A stretch of 23,516 bases of DNA from CAZMSD01 sp964568855 (lineage in GTDB: Bacteria > CAIWAD01). A program made the translations under genes and the position numbers. The notes beneath the pieces were generated by a model. That model saw only the letters and a list, made by a program, of their open reading frames with translations, ran no database searches and had not been told where the DNA came from. Below are positions 1 to 6,044 of this stretch, piece by piece. Where the stretch lies: positions 1 to 23,516 of the forward strand of contig CAZMSD010000049.1 of the NCBI GenBank assembly GCA_964568855.1. The letters run 5' to 3'. Each line of letters begins with the position of its first letter. The stretch's first letter is position 1.

Positions 1-8
1 TCGTGAAT

Positions 9-15
9 ACCTCCT
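9..15 (-). promoter_or_regulatory. Shine-Dalgarno of a gene starting just left of the window
   Basis: Read on the minus strand, this is a perfect AGGAGGT, followed by eight bases (ATTCACGA) up to the window edge with no ATG, GTG or TTG among them. That spacing is right for a start codon immediately outside the window. I infer a divergently transcribed gene to the left, which makes bases 1-287 a shared control region. The gene itself cannot be seen. Confidence 0.55.
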
Positions 16-21
16 GGGAAA

Positions 22-50
22 AGGGTAAGGTGTCCACGAAAGCGGGTCAA
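22..50 (-). promoter_or_regulatory. possible sigma-70-type promoter, leftward
   Basis: On the minus strand, TTGACC (complement of 45-50) is separated by 17 bases from TACCCT (complement of 22-27). The -35 hexamer matches the consensus at five of six positions, but the -10 matches at only three. The start point would fall almost on the Shine-Dalgarno at 9-15, giving a very short leader. This is a weak call that rests on the spacing and the -35 box. Confidence 0.25.
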
Positions 51-98
51 CTCCAGGTATTGTGTTGTGCATCGAACCTTCCCTGCGCGCTCAGTACA

Positions 99-151
99 CG
101 TCGATCCATGTGAATCGGTCCACTTGCGAAGAAGGCGCCGGCGGATCGACG
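99..151. repeat. 9-bp inverted repeat in divergent leader
   Basis: CGTCGATCC (99-107) and GGATCGACG (143-151) are perfect reverse complements across a 35-base spacer. Further GATCC/GGATC half-sites occur at 169-173 and 183-187. They could be operator half-sites or an RNA stem. No T-tract follows, so a terminator is unlikely. Confidence 0.4.
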
Positions 152-204
152 AAATCCAGAAGGCCACCGATCCAGGTAGACCGGATCCACAGAACTGCTC
201 ATAC

Positions 205-242
205 TTGACGGATTTCGTCAGGTCCGGTGAAACTGCGCAGTT
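205..242 (+). promoter_or_regulatory. candidate promoter/operator before the protease gene
   Basis: TTGACG (205-210) lies 17 bases before TGAAAC (228-233), a weak sigma-70-like pair. TGACG (206-210) and CGTCA (216-220) form an inverted repeat over a 5-base spacer that overlaps the -35. AACTGCGCAGTT (231-242) is a perfect 12-bp palindrome near the expected start point. The symmetry suggests repressor sites, but neither half matches an operator I recognise. Confidence 0.25.
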
Positions 243-287
243 CGATTTGCGTCGCACTGAAAGCATCATCAGCCGAGGTTAACGGCA

Positions 288-1535
288 GTGCCGTTTTCAT
301 TCATGCCGAAGAGAATCAAGAGACGTATCTGGCTGGCGCTGATCGCGGCTCTCCTCCTTGTCGCTTCCTGCACCGTGATCTCCATCATCGGCAAGTTCAG
401 GCAGGGTGAGCCGGTGTTTCCGCCGGAAGACAGCCGTATCGCCTTCACCCTGGACGGACACAAGATCCTGGTGCCGGTGAGGATCAACGATTCCAGCCGG
501 GAGCAGGTCTTCATTCTCGATACCGGAGCGATGACGGCCCTCGACATGAGACTGGCGGACGGACTGGGCCTGGGACCGGGCCAGGCGCTGCCCACCCCCA
601 ACGATACCGTCAAAGCCTATCTCACGGAACGGCCGGTGACGATCGGCCTGGGGGAAGCCGCCCTGAGGAACCTGTTTCCAGTCAGGTTCGATCTGAGCGA
701 GACATTCCGCATGACGGAAGCGGGAGGCTTCATCGGCTCCAACCTGCTGAGGCATTTCTGCGCCACCATCGACTACGCGAAGCGGGAATTGACGCTGGGG
801 AGAAGCTGGCCTGGTGAAATCGCAGAAGGACTGGAGGACGGTTCTCAGGAGCTGCTGGAGATGGGGTCGCGCTTTCCCCTCTATTTTCCGCTGCTGGAAT
901 GCACGCTCAACGACAGCCTGCGCGCGCAGGCGATGATCGACACGGGTTCGCCCTTTCTGCTGGTTTTACCGCTCTCCCTGCTGGAGCCGGTGGCCCTGGC
1001 CGGCGAGGTCCCTTTTCTCAAAGCTGAGGGTGTCATGGTCAAGTGGCCCTTCACCGATTCCGACGACAGCTATCTGCTAAGGCTGTCCAGCTTTCAGTTG
1101 GGCGAGCACGTGCTGTGGGATATTCCGGTGCTGATCGCGGACCTGCCTTCAGGTTCCGATCATCTTCTGCTGGGCCGCGATTTTCTTGAGAAGTTCATCG
1201 TATCGCTGAACTACCCGGATCGGGAGGTGGTCCTGGCGGCTTCCGGCGATCAGGAATTCCCCCACAACATCACCTCGACCGGTCTCAAGCTCAGGCAAGA
1301 AGAAGGACGGACCACCGTGCGCGGCTTCTGGGCAGGATCGCCCGCCGCGGAGGCCGGCCTGCGGGTGGGTGAAGAGGTTCTGCGGATCGACGGGCGGGCC
1401 GCGGCGAGTTTCTCCCGCCGGGAACTCAGCGATTTGTTCAAGGACTCCACGCGAGGATCGATCGAGCTTGAGCTGCTGCGCGGCGGCGACTCGCTGGAAG
1501 TGGAGATCCCGCTGCGTCCGCTGTTTCCCCGGTGA
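288..1535 (+). CDS. membrane-anchored retropepsin-like aspartyl protease with two DTG lobes and a PDZ domain
   Basis: Predicted envelope aspartyl protease of 415 residues. The N-terminus has basic residues, a hydrophobic stretch and V-A-S-C ending at Cys28, which fits a lipobox; a plain N-terminal anchor is the alternative. Two catalytic-type motifs are visible: D78-T-G-A and D218-T-G-S. Each is embedded in a retropepsin-like segment, and the second lobe ends with the family's L-L-G-R-D-F-L element. Having both lobes in one chain would let a monomer form the active site that retroviral enzymes make by dimerising. Residues about 325-412 form a PDZ domain (GSPAAEAGLRVGEEVLRIDG core), usually used to bind peptide C-termini. 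The GTG start at 288 was chosen for the GAGG at 274-277; ATG at 303 is possible and keeps the signal sequence. The substrate is unknown. Confidence 0.85.
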   Translation: MPFSFMPKRIKRRIWLALIAALLLVASCTVISIIGKFRQGEPVFPPEDSRIAFTLDGHKILVPVRINDSSREQVFILDTGAMTALDMRLADGLGLGPGQALPTPNDTVKAYLTERPVTIGLGEAALRNLFPVRFDLSETFRMTEAGGFIGSNLLRHFCATIDYAKRELTLGRSWPGEIAEGLEDGSQELLEMGSRFPLYFPLLECTLNDSLRAQAMIDTGSPFLLVLPLSLLEPVALAGEVPFLKAEGVMVKWPFTDSDDSYLLRLSSFQLGEHVLWDIPVLIADLPSGSDHLLLGRDFLEKFIVSLNYPDREVVLAASGDQEFPHNITSTGLKLRQEEGRTTVRGFWAGSPAAEAGLRVGEEVLRIDGRAAASFSRRELSDLFKDSTRGSIELELLRGGDSLEVEIPLRPLFPR

Positions 1536-1545
1536 ATCCCGCGAT

Positions 1546-1616
1546 CCCTGTCCGGATCATCGCTCTCAAGTCGTTACAGACAGTCCTCACAGGTATTTCC
1601 GCATCAACGGACAGGG
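1546..1616. repeat. 9-bp inverted repeat after the protease stop codon
   Basis: CCCTGTCCG (1546-1554) and CGGACAGGG (1608-1616) are perfect reverse complements, 53 bases apart. The first arm begins 10 bases after the stop codon. No T-run follows the second arm, so a standard intrinsic terminator is unlikely. It may close a larger RNA fold or protect the 3' end of the upstream message. Confidence 0.4.
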
Positions 1617-1745
1617 TAAGAATCCCGGAAGCTTGACAAAGCAAGGCATCCGATGCGGTTGAGCGCGCCTTCTCCCAATCCGGTCCAAGCGCCTCCCGCG
1701 GCCGGGATCCCCGGGCCTGCGCCTCGAGCCGAAGCGTGGAAACTG

Positions 1746-1759
1746 TCTGGAAATCCAGA
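1746..1759. promoter_or_regulatory. inverted repeat TCTGGA-AA-TCCAGA, possible regulator site
   Basis: This is a perfect 6-bp inverted repeat over a 2-base spacer, ending 14 bases before the GG of the -24 element. A second TCCAGAT half-site occurs at 1807-1813, 53 bases after the copy at 1754-1760. Its position near -46 suits an operator, or a promoter-proximal activator site. Enhancer sites for sigma-54 activators usually lie farther upstream. Confidence 0.35.
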
Positions 1760-1772
1760 TGAAAGCGGGCCT

Positions 1773-1788
1773 GGGCCCGATAATTGCA
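1773..1788 (+). promoter_or_regulatory. candidate sigma-54 (-24/-12) promoter
   Basis: GGGCCCGATAATTGCA matches the known RpoN consensus TGGCACG-N4-TTGCA. The invariant GG (1774-1775) and GC (1786-1787) are exactly ten bases apart, and the TTGCA half is complete. The mismatches are at the leading T and one internal A. Transcription would start near 1799, about 220 bases before the small secreted-protein gene. The partly palindromic AATTGCAATT (1782-1791) overlapping the -12 box is the main alternative explanation. Confidence 0.5.
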
Positions 1789-1945
1789 ATTGTTCCTGTC
1801 AGATTTTCCAGATACGGGAACCGAGCTGCATGTCACTGCTTCAGCAGCCGTTCCCCCGGGAAGTCGAGACGTTCACTGCACCCCGGGTATTTGTCTATGA
1901 ATGTTTACTCCTGCGGAGCAAACCGGGGATGGTTGTATGGCCGAA

Positions 1946-1979
1946 TTAACAAAGTGTACTTTTTACTGGCTTAACAAAG
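1946..1979. repeat. direct repeat TTAACAAAG x2
   Basis: TTAACAAAG occurs at 1946-1954 and again at 1971-1979, a 25-base period, inside an AT-rich patch 40-75 bases before the small secreted-protein start. Same-side spacing of roughly two and a half helical turns does not favour a simple cooperative site. I cannot assign a binding protein. Confidence 0.4.
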
Positions 1980-2020
1980 CGGCGCCCTGTATTTTGCTCG
2001 GAACAGACATGAGGTGCATT

Positions 2021-2308
2021 ATGAAACGGATCCTGCTGTTTACCCTTACAATCTGCTGTGTAACCGGGGTCTTTGCGGGCGACACGCCCGGCTCCCACGG
2101 AGAAGACGACCTGCAGCCTGGCGATTCCAGCAAACCAGTGATCGTCAACCTGTTGCCGGGCGGCTCCGACGATCCCTACAAGATCGACGATCCCATCATC
2201 ATCATAGTGGATGACGGGCCCTCCGAGGACGACTCAGGCGTGGTCTACTGCAGCGGTCGATCCTTGATCAAGGTCCGCTCCGTTCAGTTTGAAACCCACA
2301 ACGAATAG
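2021..2308 (+). CDS. small secreted acidic protein, unknown function
   Basis: A 95-residue product with a clear Sec signal peptide: MKR, a hydrophobic core, and V-F-A before a likely cleavage after Ala19. The mature part, about 76 residues, is rich in Asp, Gly, Ser and Pro, carries an isoleucine run inside an acidic segment, has one Cys, and ends in a more basic tail. I recognise no domain. The start at 2021 is preceded by GAGGTG (2011-2016) at good spacing; an upstream in-frame start at 1901 would bury the signal peptide and is not supported. The gene ends 18 bases before the TPR/sigma-54 activator, so the two are probably co-transcribed. It could be a signalling pro-peptide, a small envelope protein, or a fast-evolving exported factor; the sequence alone does not decide. 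Confidence 0.7.
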   Translation: MKRILLFTLTICCVTGVFAGDTPGSHGEDDLQPGDSSKPVIVNLLPGGSDDPYKIDDPIIIIVDDGPSEDDSGVVYCSGRSLIKVRSVQFETHNE

Positions 2309-2326
2309 CCGAAAAGAGAATCCGCA

Positions 2327-4351
2327 ATGAAATGCCTACGCGAGTTCAAGGAATTCTTTGAACACTCCGCTGGGTTCCGGCTATTCGAGGAACGGAAATT
2401 CAGACCGGCTCTCGAACACCTGGAAACAGAGATTCAGAAGGCCACGGATCGCCGGGTACGCGAGTACGCGCGGCTCCATGCCGCCAAGTGCTACTACGTG
2501 CTGGGCCAGTATCCGCAGGCCAAGCGGTACCTGATTCAGTCCAACAAGTGGGCGGGCAACAACAACGAGCGCGCCCTGCGCATGGCCTGCGTCTTCATCC
2601 TGGCTACCCTCGAAGTGGCCATGGGGAACCGCGAAAAGGGACTCTCGGTCTTCGAGAAATTCCGTTCACTTTATGAATCGCGACTGGAACCCTATGATCG
2701 GGGCCTCTTGCTGCTCAATCTGGCCCTGACCCACACCCAGCTCAAGCAGCTTGACCAGGCCGAAGCCCAACTCGAGGCCGCCCGGCCGATCTGCGAAGAG
2801 CTGGACGATACGCACCTCCTGACCAATCTTCATGTGCGGCGCGGCGTGCTGGCCAATCGGCGCGGCGATTTCTCCCGCGCGCTCAAGGAACTTGAGCTGG
2901 CCGCCGAAATCGCCTCAAAGGGGGACGATCCCTACGACCAGACTCGCTGCTACTGGCAGATCGGCAACCACTACATCCGCCAGGAGCGCTTCGATCACGC
3001 GCTGCGGGCGCTGAAGAAGGCCATCCGTGTGGCCAAGCGCAGCGGCTACCAGGACGTGACAGCCAAGTGTCTGAACGACTACGCTTGGGCCCATTTCCGG
3101 AAAGGACACATGGCCGAGGCCAAGTCCTACGCGGAAGAAGCCATCCTCACCGGTCGCGAGGCGGGTCTGGACACCAGCCCCTTCCTCGACACCCTGGAAC
3201 AGATCAATGCCCACATCAACGACTTCTACGAGGAAGAGAAGCTGATCGCCGAGCTCGAGCGCGAAAGCGCCCGCGAGTTCGAGCTGGTGGGCTACAGCGA
3301 CCAGATGGTCCAGTTGACCGAAGCGGTGAAGACCTTCGCCCCCTGCGTGGACCCGGTCCTGATCACGGGCGAAACGGGCACGGGCAAGGAGCTCGTGGCG
3401 CGGGCGCTGCACCAGGCCTCCAACCGCAGCGACCGGGTTTTCGTGAAGCGCAACTGTTCGGCGATTCCAGAAAATCTGATCGAATCGGAGTTGTTCGGTC
3501 ATGTAAAGGGCGCCTTCACCGGCGCCACTACGGACCGCAAGGGCATCTTCGAGGAGGCCGACGGCGGAACCCTCTTCCTGGACGAGATCGGGGAGATGCC
3601 GATGAGCCTGCAGTCCAAGCTGCTGCGCGTGCTGGAGTACGGGGAATTCTACAGGGTGGGCTCCACCGAGCTGCTGCAGGTGGACGTGCGACTAATCACC
3701 GCCACCAACAAGAACCTGCAGCTCGAGGTGTCACGCGGCAGCTTCCGGGAGGACCTCTACTTCCGGCTGAACACCATCAGGCTGGACCTGCCGCCGCTGC
3801 GCGACCGCAGGGAAGACATCACCATGCTGGTGAACCACTTCCTCTTCGAGCTGAACGAGGAATTCGACAAGTACTACAAGGTACTCAGCGACGATGCGCT
3901 GCAGGCGCTGGAAAGCTACGCCTTTCCGGGGAACGTGCGCGAGCTGAAGAACATCATTCGCGCGGCCTATCTCACCAGCAAGGGCCGGATGATCTGCGCC
4001 ACCGACCTCAGCCGCTATTTCCAGGATCGAACCATGGAATCCACGGCCCGTTCAGCGGCGCCGGAGGAGGCCCGGGGTTCCGCAGCAACCGCAGAGACCG
4101 GCCTTCCTGAAGCTCCTCCGGCCACCGTTCCGGACGACGGCAGGGTGGTGCCCTTCGAGGGCCAGGAGCTGCTGGACCGGGTGAGCCTGAAGCAGTACGT
4201 GATGTCGGCCGAGAAGAAGTACCTGCTGAGCGTGTTGCGACAGTGCGACAGCGTGAACAAGGCCTGCGCCGTGCTGAAGATCAGCCGGCCGACCTTCTAC
4301 CAGAAGTTGAAGGTGCACGAGATTTCGCTTTCCAGCAAGCGACTCGTGTAA
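2327..4351 (+). CDS. TPR-sensor sigma-54-dependent transcriptional activator
   Basis: A 674-residue enhancer-binding protein. Residues about 1-300 are tandem TPR-like helical pairs (roughly six), serving as the sensory part in place of a receiver, PAS or GAF domain. The central AAA+ domain shows Walker A GETGTGKE (348-355), the sigma-54 contact loop GAFTGA (395-400), Walker B with L-F-L-D-E (D419, E420) and the conserved FPGNVREL element. An Ala/Pro/Glu-rich linker leads to a C-terminal Fis-type helix-turn-helix (about 632-670). An intact GAFTGA and Walker motifs indicate a working RpoN activator. TPRs bind peptides or proteins, so the signal is probably a protein partner. The small secreted-protein gene lies 18 bases upstream. 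A canonical -24/-12 site upstream of both suggests autoregulation. The Shine-Dalgarno is weak (AAAAGAGAA), consistent with translation behind the small gene. Confidence 0.92.
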   Translation: MKCLREFKEFFEHSAGFRLFEERKFRPALEHLETEIQKATDRRVREYARLHAAKCYYVLGQYPQAKRYLIQSNKWAGNNNERALRMACVFILATLEVAMGNREKGLSVFEKFRSLYESRLEPYDRGLLLLNLALTHTQLKQLDQAEAQLEAARPICEELDDTHLLTNLHVRRGVLANRRGDFSRALKELELAAEIASKGDDPYDQTRCYWQIGNHYIRQERFDHALRALKKAIRVAKRSGYQDVTAKCLNDYAWAHFRKGHMAEAKSYAEEAILTGREAGLDTSPFLDTLEQINAHINDFYEEEKLIAELERESAREFELVGYSDQMVQLTEAVKTFAPCVDPVLITGETGTGKELVARALHQASNRSDRVFVKRNCSAIPENLIESELFGHVKGAFTGATTDRKGIFEEADGGTLFLDEIGEMPMSLQSKLLRVLEYGEFYRVGSTELLQVDVRLITATNKNLQLEVSRGSFREDLYFRLNTIRLDLPPLRDRREDITMLVNHFLFELNEEFDKYYKVLSDDALQALESYAFPGNVRELKNIIRAAYLTSKGRMICATDLSRYFQDRTMESTARSAAPEEARGSAATAETGLPEAPPATVPDDGRVVPFEGQELLDRVSLKQYVMSAEKKYLLSVLRQCDSVNKACAVLKISRPTFYQKLKVHEISLSSKRLV

Positions 4352-4363
4352 TACACCGCAGTA

Positions 4364-4816
4364 TCAGTGCTTTCCACGGGCGCGGGTGATCTCGCGCCTT
4401 TCTTTTTTCGTCGGCCGCCCCGAGCGCGAAGCCTGCTGGACCCGGTCGAGCTGGTGCATCATCCGCACGTATTCGCGCTGCTGCTCGTCCAGGTGATCCA
4501 GGGTCTCGTGTTCCTCGTGGAGGACGTAGAGCTCGCGGGCCTCCGCCGCAGGTATGGGACGCGGCGCCAGGCCACGCACTTCCAGAACCAGTTTCCGGTT
4601 GCCCTTGCTGACCTCGATGCGGTCGCCGGGATGCATGATCCGCCCGGCCTTGGCCGGACGCCCGTCCATCTTCACCCGGCCCCCGTCGATGGCTTCGCCC
4701 GCCTGGCTGCGGGTCTTGAAGATCCGCGCCACCTGCAGCCACTTGTCCAGGCGAACTTCCGGAGGATCCGCCGCTTTTGGTTCCTGTTTGCGGGTCTTGC
4801 TTCTTCCTCTCGCCAA
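4364..4816 (-). CDS. S4-domain RNA-binding protein (Hsp15-like)
   Basis: A 150-residue basic protein and the only minus-strand gene annotated here. After a Lys/Arg-rich N-terminus, residues about 21-66 form an S4 RNA-binding domain: RLDKWL at the start, the S-Q-A-G-E-A-I helix, G-R-V-K-M-D-G, and P-G-D-R-I-E-V at the end. The tail is charged, probably helical, and ends in a basic stretch. The architecture matches the Hsp15 (HslR) type, which in E. coli binds free 50S subunits carrying stalled nascent chains. That role is family knowledge, not shown here. The gene converges on the sigma-54 activator with only 12 bases between stop codons, leaving no room for an intergenic terminator. Confidence 0.85.
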   Translation of the reverse strand: MARGRSKTRKQEPKAADPPEVRLDKWLQVARIFKTRSQAGEAIDGGRVKMDGRPAKAGRIMHPGDRIEVSKGNRKLVLEVRGLAPRPIPAAEARELYVLHEEHETLDHLDEQQREYVRMMHQLDRVQQASRSGRPTKKERREITRARGKH

Positions 4817-4915
4817 GGCTGAGTCCTCGCTTCTGCGGATGCGCCGCGCCGGGTTTTCGGCGTGCGGCGCGGGCCGTCTTTCAAATCCACCGGCTTTTCC
4901 GGAAATTACTGAACT

Positions 4916-4943
4916 CCGTCATTGAAAGCTGCTCCAATGACGG
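4916..4943. repeat. 9-bp hairpin/inverted repeat in divergent intergenic region
   Basis: CCGTCATTG (4916-4924) and CAATGACGG (4935-4943) are perfect reverse complements across a 10-base loop. They sit 42 bases before the nucleotidyltransferase start and about 100 bases upstream of the S4-protein start. Neither side carries a T-run, so it is not an ordinary terminator. It could be an operator for either divergent gene or an RNA hairpin in the leader of the nucleotidyltransferase-metK-ahcY transcript. Confidence 0.5.
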
Positions 4944-4985
4944 TGAGGCCCGAATCCGCGTTGGATCTCAAGCACCGGAGCGTCG

Positions 4986-6026
4986 ATGAAAGCGATCATC
5001 CCCATCGCCGGTAAAGGGACGCGGCTGCGTCCCCTGGCCTACACGCAACCCAAGGCCCTGATTCCCGTGGCCGGCCGCCCCATGGTGGACTGGATCATGG
5101 ATCGCCTGATTCCCGCCGGACTCGAGGAGGCCGTGTTTATCGTCGGACACCTGGGCGAACAGGTGGAAGACTACCTGCGGGCCGCATACGGATCCTTGAA
5201 GCTGCGCTTCCTGGAGCAGAAGGTGATGCAGGGCCTGGGCCAGGCCATCCACCTGGGGCTGGACGAGGGCGAGGGGGAGGTCTTCATCGTTCTGGGCGAC
5301 ACCCTGTTCGAGGCTGATGTAAAGGCCATTCGCGAGCATCCCCATTCCATCCTCGGCGTCAAGTCGGTGGAGGATCCCCGGCGTTTCGGCATCGCCATGG
5401 TGCAAGAGGGAGCGATCCGGCGATTGATCGAGAAGCCGGCTGAACCCGAGTCCAACCTGGCCCTGATCGGACTTTACAACATCAAGGACGGTCAACTGCT
5501 GAAGCAGACCCTGGAGCGGATGTTCCGCGAGGATATCCGCAGCTTCGGCGAATTCCAGATCACCGACGCCCTGCAGCTGATGATCGATGCGGGCCACCGT
5601 TTCGAACCCTGGAACATCGAGGGCTGGTTCGATTGCGGCAAGAAGGAGACCCTGCTGTCCACGAATCGGCACTACCTGAACATGCGCGACGGGCGGACCA
5701 AGCCGAGGATCCACGAGGACAGCCTGTTGATTCCGCCCGTCTGGGTCGGCGAGGACGTGGAACTGCGCCGCTCGGTCATCGGTCCCCACGTCAGCCTCGG
5801 TTCGGGCAGCCGCGTGATCGACTCGCGAATCTCGGACAGCCTGCTCTGCAACCGCACGCAGGTGGAGAACAGCGTCCTGCAGGAAGCCGTGCTGGGCCTG
5901 GAGGCCGTCTGGAAGGAGCAGCCGCGGGTGCTCAACCTTTCGGACCATTCCAACGTGGAAGCCGAACTCTGGGCGGAACAGGCGGCCCGGGTCCAATCCG
6001 GCACCGGGAAACCCGATAACAATTGA
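4986..6026 (+). CDS. sugar-nucleotide pyrophosphorylase (NDP-sugar nucleotidyltransferase), long RmlA-like type
   Basis: A 346-residue cytoplasmic enzyme expected to condense a sugar-1-phosphate with an NTP to give an NDP-sugar and pyrophosphate. The nucleotide-binding signature G-K-G-T-R-L-R-P-L followed by P-K-A-L-I-P-V is at residues about 9-29. The metal-binding G-D-T-L-F is at D105, the sugar-site E-K-P motif follows, and W-F-D-C-G closes the catalytic domain near residue 215. From about 240 onward, hexapeptide-like repeats (V-W-V-G-E-D-V, S-V-I-G-P-H-V) indicate a left-handed beta-helix, as in longer RmlA or GlmU-like family members. The exact sugar and base cannot be read from sequence; glucose-1-phosphate thymidylyl- or uridylyltransferase is most likely. 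It leads a run with metK 18 bases downstream. Confidence 0.85.
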   Translation: MKAIIPIAGKGTRLRPLAYTQPKALIPVAGRPMVDWIMDRLIPAGLEEAVFIVGHLGEQVEDYLRAAYGSLKLRFLEQKVMQGLGQAIHLGLDEGEGEVFIVLGDTLFEADVKAIREHPHSILGVKSVEDPRRFGIAMVQEGAIRRLIEKPAEPESNLALIGLYNIKDGQLLKQTLERMFREDIRSFGEFQITDALQLMIDAGHRFEPWNIEGWFDCGKKETLLSTNRHYLNMRDGRTKPRIHEDSLLIPPVWVGEDVELRRSVIGPHVSLGSGSRVIDSRISDSLLCNRTQVENSVLQEAVLGLEAVWKEQPRVLNLSDHSNVEAELWAEQAARVQSGTGKPDNN

Positions 6027-6044
6027 ATAGATAACGGGAACGAC

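Larger units (their letters stand above)
1536..2020. other. 485-bp noncoding regulatory stretch
   Basis: I see no convincing gene here on either strand; the short open frames lack ribosome-binding sites and have the composition of chance frames. The stretch holds a 9-bp inverted repeat just after the protease stop, a CCGGG/CCCGG hairpin (1702-1714), a TCTGGA/TCCAGA inverted repeat, a -24/-12 promoter match and a TTAACAAAG direct repeat. Its last 100 bases are noticeably more AT-rich than the flanking genes. It is the largest noncoding segment in the window and lies directly upstream of the secreted-protein and regulator pair. Confidence 0.6.

Noticed and set aside
67..282. 71-codon frame before the protease gene
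   Set aside because: No ribosome-binding site, Arg-rich chance-like composition and overlap with palindromic regulatory elements.
1653..1949. 98-codon frame in the 485-bp gap
   Set aside because: No Shine-Dalgarno, Pro-rich mixed composition, and it covers the -24/-12 promoter match and inverted repeat.
3067..4110. 347-codon plus-strand frame inside the sigma-54 activator gene
   Set aside because: Arg/Gly/Gln-rich frame-shifted reading of the AAA+ region, whose true frame has intact Walker and GAFTGA motifs.
4880..4985. SAM-II or SAM-I riboswitch ahead of the metK-containing run
   Set aside because: I compared the hairpin and flanks with the remembered consensus of SAM and SAH riboswitches; conserved core segments are missing. 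A covariance-model search would decide.
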